DNA of 64,000 nt from Agapanthus africanus (Eukaryota > Streptophyta > Magnoliopsida > Asparagales > Amaryllidaceae). The stretch spans positions 68,845,433-68,909,432 of the forward strand of contig JASDDO010000026.1 in NCBI GenBank assembly GCA_030015575.1. Direction: 5' to 3'. How positions within the stretch are numbered: position 1 is the stretch's first letter; the number at the start of each line of letters is the position of its first letter. Shown here piece by piece: positions 56,899 through 64,000 of the stretch. A program made the position numbers and the translations under genes. A model generated the notes under the pieces. It saw only the letters and a program-made list of their open reading frames with translations. It ran no database searches and was not told where the DNA came from.

Positions 56899-59800
56899 TC
56901 AGGTCGCCTGCTCGGCCGGTCCTCCCCCTGGCTCAGCGCCTCCATCGGGGGACACAATGGTGACCTCCGGCTCGGCGTCCATGACCACCGCCACCTGCTC
57001 TCCAGCCGGTTTAGCACCTTTACACTGTGGTGCTTCTTCGGATAGGGGATACTGGCCGCGAAGTTTTCGATCGTCGAACCCGGGCACAACCTTCTTAACG
57101 GCGTCGAGGGCATTGTGCCACCCAACCGCCGCCGAATCGGCGAGGTCGAGGTAGAACTGGTCGGAGGTCTTATACTCCTCCACGGTCCTTTCCGCTCTCC
57201 CTTCCGCGAGCTTCTCCGCCTCGCAAGCTGCTGGGCATCCCACTTGAACGAGTCCCTCTGCCTCTTCATAGCATCGAAGAGCCTGTTGACCTCCTCTATC
57301 TGGGCCTGAATAGCCCGGTTGGATTCGGTCAGGAGCCGATTGGACTCTTTCAACTTGGCGACCGTCAGACCCTCCACGACTAACCTAGAGTTGAGGAGAG
57401 CCACCTTCTCTTCAGCCTGTTGCAGCCGGCTAAGGATCTCCTCCTTTCGCGAGGAAGATTCGCCCGCCCTCTTCATCGCCGGGCCACCTCCTCGGATTCC
57501 ATGACAGCGAGGAGGGCGCAGTGCTGGAGGACCTGAGGAAAACATGAACCATGTTAAAAAGCTGAAGATCGAGCAAAAAACACTTGAGAAATTTTAAAAA
57601 AAGGTTATCGACCTGAATAGTCTCCTGAGCTATCTCGTCCACCTGGGCTTTCATCGTGCCTCGGAGAATCTTGACTCCTGTCGCCTTCTCCTTGTTCACC
57701 AACAGACTATCGGCCATGGAGATCCCCGAGGGCACCTCAATGCAGAACTCACCCTCCTGCACCTGAATCCCGGTCGTGGGCGGCCGAGAAACCACCCTCT
57801 TCTGCCTCTTAAGGGGGGATTCGGGTGCAGGTGGTACCTCCATTCTATCTCGGGGTGCCACATCCCGCGCATGCTTATGACCTCCCCCACGGCGCTCTTC
57901 TTGAACTGGGGGCACTGTAGGATCCTTGGCAGGAGGAGCTTGCCGAGGAGCCGTACTTGGAGATGGCCGGGCCGAGATGGACCCACCGCTCTTCCTCCCC
58001 TGGGCCTTGGCGGTCATGGCAGCCATAATTTTCTGACGATCCATTGGCCTTGTGAGGAACACATAAAGAAAAAGTTCAGCAACAAAATTTTAGCAAGCAA
58101 AGTCTAAATAGATCGACGAAGGCCCTGACTTACCCACAAAGCACACGGGACTGAGCCCAGCCCAGCTCAGAGCTTGCTCGGAAAGCAGAACATCAGCCCG
58201 CTGGATCGGTTCCCACTGCGACACCACCCTTGCCTCATGGGTGTTCGACTGCTTAACCCTAGGACAATCGGCCCTGTGCCACTGGATGGGCACCTGCCAA
58301 TCCTCACCTTCCAGTGGCCCGACGAAGACGAATTTTTCCTTCGATTCGTGGATGGAGGAAGGGACAACCACTACCCCCGACCCGGCCGTCCCACCCTTAT
58401 GTTTTTTAAACGAAAAATACACCCAGCTCGGTTCTTCCTTACTAGTGCCGGGGTGGTTTTTATAACAAAGGAATAAAAGAAGGATGCTCAAATCAAAGGG
58501 GATCCGATCAATCTTCTGCCAGACCAGAAATCTGAGGAGGATTCTCCACGAATTCGGCGCTAGCTGGCCCAGGACAAGGTGGAAACAATGAAGCATGGCG
58601 CAAACTTCAGGCGGGAAGGGCAGACACATCACTGCCCGGAATGCTTCCAGGTATAGGGCAATCTCTTTACTCTGTACCTGGTGTGCTGATTTATCTCAAA
58701 AACTATCTATTACCGCAATCAAGAACGGCGTCGCTTTGCAGCTAGCCGGTGAGTAAGGGTCGGTCCACAGGGATGTTGTGAATTTCCTAATCGCTCTTAC
58801 GAGTTAATTCCAAACGGTGTGAATGGATTAATTAGATCTAAAAACTAAATTAATCTAGGGCAATTGAATTAAAGATCTAACTATCTAACTAGGGCAGGAA
58901 TTAAATTTAATCTAGGGCAGAGAATGAAAAATTACCTAGGGCAAGAATTGAAATTACCTACTTACTTTACAGATGGCTCTCTCCAAACATCAACACAAGA
59001 CTTGTCAGATCTGAATTCATGAAATGAAAAGAGGCACCGATGCTGTCCAAAAGATTTCTAAATTTTATACATAGAAAGAGGCATAGGGAAGCATCGCCTT
59101 TACAATGATTTAGAGTTTCTATTTATAGAGGATAGGAAACCCTAGGTTACAATTGATTCGCACGTCTACATTTACCAAAATATCCTTAGGAAGACCTAGT
59201 CAAAGTAGACTCCAAGCTTTGGTAAAATTTTATGTCTCTGTCTTTTATTAAAAGGAAGTATTGGGCCTTGAAATTTCCTTTGTGGGCTCTTCTGTCTTTG
59301 GGCTTCCTTATTATTTGGTTCTTTTATTAAAATAGCTTCTATGTTTCTTCCAGATCTCCAGTGAATTGCGGTGGACTTTTAACCGTTCGCTTTGTAATCT
59401 TGGACCTTGCATTGCCTTATACTTGGTGAATTTTATCTTTGATGTAGGCTTGATCAAGAGTCTTCTGTTTGTTGGTCAAAGTCCACTTTTGCATTGTCTT
59501 TTCATCGTTTTCACTGTTTTCTGTCCAAGAACCTATAACCTGTAATATGTAGCAGGCATGCGTCAAAAGCACCTGTTTATTTATAAAACGAATGAGAATG
59601 GGGAATATAATAATGCAATATTATGGTATGAACATGTGCCCATTCACCCTCCCTGACCAAACGAAGTGAATAGTCGGAGGGGGTATGAAATCTAACCCGG
59701 ATGTCAGAAAGCCCATCCAGACGATTCAAGATCGAGGGCACATCGCGGATGTTCCCAATGCGTGCCTTTGGGACCTTTGTCGTCCCCCGACGACGTGAGA

Positions 59801-59957
59801 CACCCCTCTAAGAAGATGAAGAAGAAGAAGAAAAGGAACTCTCTCGGCTATCGGAAGACGAGGAGGAAGAAGACCCACTAGACTCGGCTTCAGAAACTGA
59901 AATCTCATCGCCCGACTCGATCCCTACTTCGTCAACATATACTTCGGAAGAAGACAT
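56899..59957 (-). pseudogene. Element B antisense gene 2, spliced, split by a solo LTR
   Basis: ATG at 59957 (MSSSEVYVDE) starts an acidic, Ser-rich N terminus. The body has FRAVMCLPFPPEVCAML and LAPNSWRILLRFLVW, like the putative plant transposon protein domain common in antisense frames of plant gypsy elements. The C terminus has a coiled coil (EILSRLQQAEEKVALLNSRL) and TSDQFYLDLADSAAVGWHNAL. Probable introns: 58133-58049 (GTAAGT donor; the frame across it needs a one-base shift) and 57612-57533. TAG at 59810-59808 and a frameshift near 57240 break it. The solo LTR 58687-59634 splits exon 1, and the frame continues across it when one target copy is counted. Function unknown. Confidence 0.72.
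58687..59634 (-). mobile_element. Solo LTR, 948 bp, with perfect target duplication
   Basis: The segment starts TGATTTATC and ends TATGAACA, with TGTGC directly on both sides (58682-58686 and 59635-59639). No internal region or second LTR is present, as expected after recombination between two LTRs. On the minus strand CTCTATAAATAG at about 59115-59130 suggests that transcription ran that way. The family is not known to me and is unrelated to B or C. Confidence 0.85.
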
Positions 59958-60091
59958 CTAACCTGATTCAAGAAAGGACTCGCCGAGGGAAATTTTTGGT
60001 TGAGGTTCCGACCTAAGCAGAGGGACGCCGAGCAATCTTCAGGCAATATGAGTCAACTAGGGCAAAGTGTCAGCCATAAGAGAACCCCTCC

Positions 60092-60101
60092 TATTTATAC
60101 A
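60092..60101 (-). promoter_or_regulatory. TATA box of antisense gene 2
   Basis: GTATAAATAG on the minus strand lies about 135 bases before the start codon at 59957. Confidence 0.6.
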
Positions 60102-60542
60102 CTCCACGAGGAGGCATCCAACGGCCTAAATCGGTTCCCACCAAAACGAAGCGTCGTGCCTAGCAGATGTCAGGGCTCCACGTGGTGACCGTCTATTAGA
60201 CACGTCTCCTCATTGCAGGATTCGGTGACGATTCCTCATGTCCCACCACCCAGCGGCGGACACATGGCACATAATCCAACCGGCGGGCGAATGAAACGGC
60301 GTCCCCTCTTTAAATGCGCAATCATTTCACTGATCCGCTGACTTCACTAAAGATACGCACGGGAATTGAGGCATTTTGTAAGCCGCCACGTGGATCCAGT
60401 GACCCAAGAGGAGCCGCCGCCAAATGTCCCGCCGTATTTGGGTAGCCCCTTACAGGGAAATCTTCGGCTGAGTCATGAAAAGCCAGGCTTACCACTCTCG
60501 ACCCTGACCCATAAATAGATCAGGATGAGAGTAGGTGGTTGA
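60102..60542. other. Element B sequence before the 3' LTR
   Basis: About 440 bases with no gene. A purine-rich GATGAGAGTAGGTGG at 60524-60538 is the likely polypurine tract. Confidence 0.55.
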
Positions 60543-61305
60543 TGATGATGCTCATGACCGGGAACACCCCAGATTACGACACGTGGGAGATGACGTGTCG
60601 TCAGCGCATAGCCTCTGGACCCCTGAGGGCTATGACGTGGAATCTGTGTGACACATTACGAGTCTTCCTCGGAACCACGTGACGAGGTGGTACCCGAACT
60701 TTTGGGAGAGCCTCCCCGGAGTACACACTATATACACTCAGGCAGCTGACACTCCTCGGCCTCTTCGCTCGACTTTGAGCTACCCACTGAGCTGAGATTC
60801 CTCGGCCTCCCTTGTCCAACCAGGAGCACGGAGCCCAAACGCCTCCGTAACGGCTCTGTGTATCTCGTCAGAACGAGATTTCCGCCGCTCCACGTTCCAC
60901 ATCCCACGCTGGCACGTTTCTTCGTTAACGAGCGTATCTCGCTATTAATGGACGTGTCCCGCCATCAACGCGAATGTGCCGTAAGAACGTAACGGATGGC
61001 AGGAATCTCACGCTGGATCTCCCCCACGCGACCGCTATGCAAACCCCCTTTTCCAGACGATTCAGGTAAGCAAAAATCAACTCCAATACGCTGCTACCCT
61101 GCCTTTATACCTCGGCACTTACTTTATCGTCGGAGAGTCCTACGGTGGTCACCCATCCCGGGACTTTCCTTGCAGGTAGCTCGGCGTCAATACCAACTCA
61201 TTGAGACCCACCCGTTCAATTTTCATTCTCAATCTCAACCGTTCAGGAACGCTTGCAGCAAAATCGACGGAGGACAACATCTGAGGAAGATTCCAACCTC
61301 CATCA
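60543..61305 (+). repeat. Element B 3' LTR
   Basis: The 763-bp repeat pairs with 11195-11946. The TATA box has become TATGCAAA near 61036. It ends CCATCA. Confidence 0.87.
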
Positions 61306-61822
61306 TATGTACTCTTTACCAAATCAGAATTTGGACCTTGGAGATTGATTGGAATTATTTTCTGAATTGTTTTTGAACGATTGCACATATTGAAGTTATG
61401 AAGTTTCTTAGAAGGAAAAATGACTTGCAACAAATATCCCTTGAACTCAGCATATACGCAATGGTCCAAACAAGGAAGAGTCTCTTGTTGGGTCTTGATC
61501 ATATTGGATTTCATTAACTTAAATAATACACATATGCATGATATATAATTAAATATGAATAAAAAGATGGCATAAAGAAAAAAGTGAAAGTCTATGTTGC
61601 TTCTTTCATAAATTAAGCGCGTCCGTTGTCCTAATTTTGTAAAGCGCGTATAAGATAAAGAGTCTAGATCACTCCAATTCAATCCATGCATGACTTTTAC
61701 AACTTACAAGCCATCCTATCTAGTCAATTAGACAACAAAATTATAGAAATCTTCCTTAATCAAACCTAAGAACTCCATTAAGAACTGAGCTAGATAACTG
61801 GCACTGCGGCCGACGATAGCTA
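61306..61822. other. AT-rich spacer between Element B and the CACTA transposon
   Basis: No gene or repeat recognised. Confidence 0.5.
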
Positions 61823-61837
61823 CACTACTACAAATAA

Positions 61838-62335
61838 GGGTTGTCCCTACGGATTTATCCGTAGGGACAACCCACTGCCCCTACGGATATATGCGTAGGG
61901 GCGAAAAAATATCCTGTAGGTGCAAAGGCCGCAGGTGCAAGTTGAGGCCCTGAACTTGCCTCTACGGATATCTATGTAGGTCCTAGTGTCCCTACGGACT
62001 AAGCCGTAGGGTAAAAAAATTTATATTATTTACGGTTTTTTTTTAATATTTTAAGTGTACCTACGGAAATGACCGTAGCTCCAAGTTCAACCCCCTACGG
62101 ATAACTGCGTAGGTACTTATCCGTAGGGGCAAAATATCAGGATTTCTGATATTTTGCCCCAACGGATATCTTCGTAGGGGATAGGCTGTAGCCCCTACGG
62201 ACATGTCCGTAGGGACACTTCCAACCCCTGGTACTGAGATCAGGGGGCAAATGTCAGTTACTGCTGACATTTTGCCCCTACGGATATATCCGTAGGGGCA
62301 ACATGTGTGCCTACGGATTAATCCGTAGGTACATA
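61838..62335. repeat. Subterminal palindrome array of the CACTA element
   Basis: Nine or so imperfect palindromes built on CCCTACGGAT/ATCCGTAGGG. The first, 61838-61873, is perfect with 17-base arms and a 2-base centre. In En/Spm, subterminal repeats bind the TnpA-type protein. Two other inverted pairs surround AAAATATCAG (near 62130-62155) and AATGTCAG (near 62250-62275). Confidence 0.88.
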
Positions 62336-62605
62336 TTGTCTGTATTTCTTTTAAAAAAAAGTGCTGCCTGATTTTTTCCCGCCCTGTGCACAATAATATA
62401 TACATCAATCAAATATAAAAATAATCATCACACAACATATATCGCAGTATTCATAATCACATCTCACGCATATAATATACAAAAGAAATCCAAAAACTGA
62501 ATATGATATAAATATAAGCCAATATCGATATCGTTTCAAAATGTAGTACAATGTGTATGATATAAATAAGTACATGTTTCAAAAAATAAGAACCAAAAAG
62601 CTACC

Positions 62606-64000
62606 CTAGTTCGGTCCAGCTCCATCTCTGAATAACGATAGAATAACGCGCGTCTGCTCCTCGGTCAATAAACTCTGCAATTCGGCACGAGCGGGAGTCT
62701 GAATGGCCTGTGGAGCTGGCGATGTGGTCTGCGCAGCCGTCGTCGAGGTAGTCGCTTGCGGAGCCGCGGCTGCGGGAGTCTGAGTGGGCGGTGGAGCTAC
62801 AGGAGCTGTCTGCGGAAGCGCAGTCGATGTAGTGGCTTGCGGAGCCGCAGCCGAAGGAGATGCATGTGGAGGCTCGGCCGATGTACCCTGTCGCGTCTGG
62901 ACCTAACGTGTGTAATAAGCATGTAAGAACTGTGTATTATTCGAATTCGTATCATTATTAAGTTATTTCGAAACCCCGTTTGGATATCTAGTTTGTTGTT
63001 TATTTTAATTACATCTGTATGTATGATTAATCAAACTTAAGTCTAAAACCAAATAAGCTCAAGCTATGTACTAATTATGGATATGTTGATATCTATATAA
63101 TATGACATGATATTTTACTATAAAGCAGTATACATACCAGCATCTCCTTCAACTCCTGAACGGTGGCCCTCAAGCTCTCCAGTTCCTGATGGACACGTCG
63201 GTCACCGGAGACGGAGGAAGTAACCGCCGGGGTGGAGTCCAACCTCATATGGGCCCTGCTAGGGCCCAGTCCCCGGCCTCTTTCCCAACCTCCGTGGTGC
63301 CCTCTGTGTGCGGCGTCCAGAACTGGGGTCAGCAGCCTCGGATCGCTCTGTCCGGTAAAATCGATCCCCAAGGCCTGGGCCTGCTCAACCACCCGCTCCT
63401 ATACCCACATTAAGCAGTAAAGTATAAGTATAAGATTTAAACTTGAACCTTCCAAAACTAAAATTTCAAATTTGGATAGAAAAAATATTAACACTTACGC
63501 AGTACTCCTGGGTAGCGACGTCGGGATATCGAACCTCGCCCGTGGCGGGATCTGTCGAGGTGCCGTGGACGGCAAGATATGCGGACAGCACGCTCGGTGT
63601 ACCACCTGACGTCACGGTCCGAGATGTCTGCAATATTAGAAAGTAACTCTTAATATTAGAAATATTAGAAAATAACTCTTAATATTGCAGAATATCACAA
63701 ACGTCGGTCTATTGTAATTTACCGATAACTCCATGGCTCGAGTAATGTTCCTCGAGCCACCTGTGTAAGTGGGGCGACCCCTCTTCGCCGACTTCCTGTT
63801 CTCTGTATTCTGAGCGGCCTGTTTCTGCACAACGCATTAACATTTAGTTTTCTAATTAAGAAACACAAAGAAATAAATTATATCATAAATAATGAATTAC
63901 ATTTAAAATACATACCTGTTTGCGTTGGGAGTCGAAATAAGTGCACAATAGAGGCCATGTCTCTACGTCGACTCTCGCAAACGCCGGAGTAGATCGGAAG
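62606..64000 (-). CDS. CACTA transposon protein (Ptta/En/Spm-like), last five exons
   Basis: Exons on the minus strand: 64000-63916 (partial), 63824-63723, 63627-63499, 63398-63138 and 62902-62606, ending in TAG. All four introns are GT-AG and phase 0, and no stop occurs in the exons. The protein reads FARVDVETWPLLCTYFDSQRKQ, then NRKSAKRGRPTYTGGSRNITRAMEL, then HGTSTDPATGEVRYPD, a helical stretch (VHQELESLRATVQELKEML) and a Pro/Thr/Ala-rich tail with repeated PQATTSTAxPQT. This matches the C-terminal part of plant transposase-associated proteins of the Ptta/En/Spm (Transposase_24) type. It probably binds element ends. Intact exons make this the least damaged gene in the window. Confidence 0.78.

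Larger units (their letters stand above)
11195..61305 (+). mobile_element. Element B: old Tat-type gypsy retrotransposon hosting nested insertions
   Basis: The pieces of one element lie in order: 5' LTR 11195-11946, gag 12016-13679, pol 37392-41266, antisense gene 1 (41511-41898 plus 55413-55446), 86-bp repeats 55795-56345, antisense gene 2 (56899-59957) and 3' LTR 60543-61305. Element C, Element D and a solo LTR interrupt it. Removing C joins gag to protease in frame. The two LTRs differ by roughly 10 percent or more by eye. The flanks CAAGG (11190-11194) and TATGT (61306-61310) do not match, so the LTRs may come from two copies joined by recombination, or the duplication has decayed. Confidence 0.85.
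61823..64000. mobile_element. CACTA (En/Spm) transposon, one end, continues past the window
   Basis: The terminus CACTACTACAAATAAGG matches the plant CACTA terminal repeat. A dense subterminal array of palindromes follows (to about 62335), then the 3' end of a minus-strand gene. The other terminus and the 3-bp duplication are outside the window. Confidence 0.85.

Noticed and set aside
58687-59634. Reading the 948-bp insert in antisense gene 2 as an intron
   Set aside because: It has TG...CA ends and a perfect 5-bp duplication on both sides, and lacks a good acceptor at its minus-strand 3' border.
1-64000. rRNA or tRNA genes and ordinary host genes
   Set aside because: I found no recognisable tRNA boxes, rRNA segments or host coding exons outside mobile elements by reading. 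A covariance-model scan would be needed to exclude small RNAs.

Overview
The window is repeat-dominated nuclear DNA of a flowering plant. This rests on Tat-lineage Ty3/gypsy retrotransposons (second, aRH-type RNase H, no chromodomain), an RTE-type LINE, Mutator-type MITEs, a CACTA transposon end and GT-AG introns. I see no host housekeeping gene and no rRNA or tRNA gene. Monocot versus dicot cannot be decided.

Layout. 1-1352: 3' part of a LINE. 1969-6707: Element A, a gag-only LTR element with a perfect 5-bp target duplication (ATAGG). 6713-11194: AT-rich spacer with three MITE-like elements (7913-8436, 8449-8847, 9297-9626). 11195-61305: Element B, an old Tat-type element that later insertions expanded to 50 kb. 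61306-61822: spacer. 61823-64000: one end of a CACTA transposon with the last five exons of its minus-strand gene.

Inside B: Element C (13680-37386, 23.7 kb, plus strand, perfect CCACC duplication) splits B gag from B protease, and the frame is continuous once C is ignored. Element D (41899-55412, minus strand) splits a small antisense gene of B. A 948-bp solo LTR (58687-59634, perfect TGTGC duplication) splits a second antisense gene of B. B LTRs are clearly more diverged than those of C or D, so B is the oldest layer of this nest.

The elements form two parallel pairs. B has gag and pol, and A is its pol-deleted relative. C has gag and pol, and D is its pol-deleted relative. All coding regions are broken, mostly by nonsense codons that look like C-to-T or G-to-A changes of CAA, CAG, CGA or TGG, plus indels in base runs.

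Most unusual are (i) the 3.2-3.6 kb LTRs of C and D, built from dozens of short palindromes including many paired G-boxes of form TCACGTG-N4-CACGTGA; (ii) antisense genes with their own TATA boxes, introns and AATAAA signals in the 3' regions of B (two) and C (one); (iii) arrays of hairpins whose arms differ between copies but remain complementary; and (iv) a gag region in C with three copies of a C-X2-H-X4-H-X4-C module.
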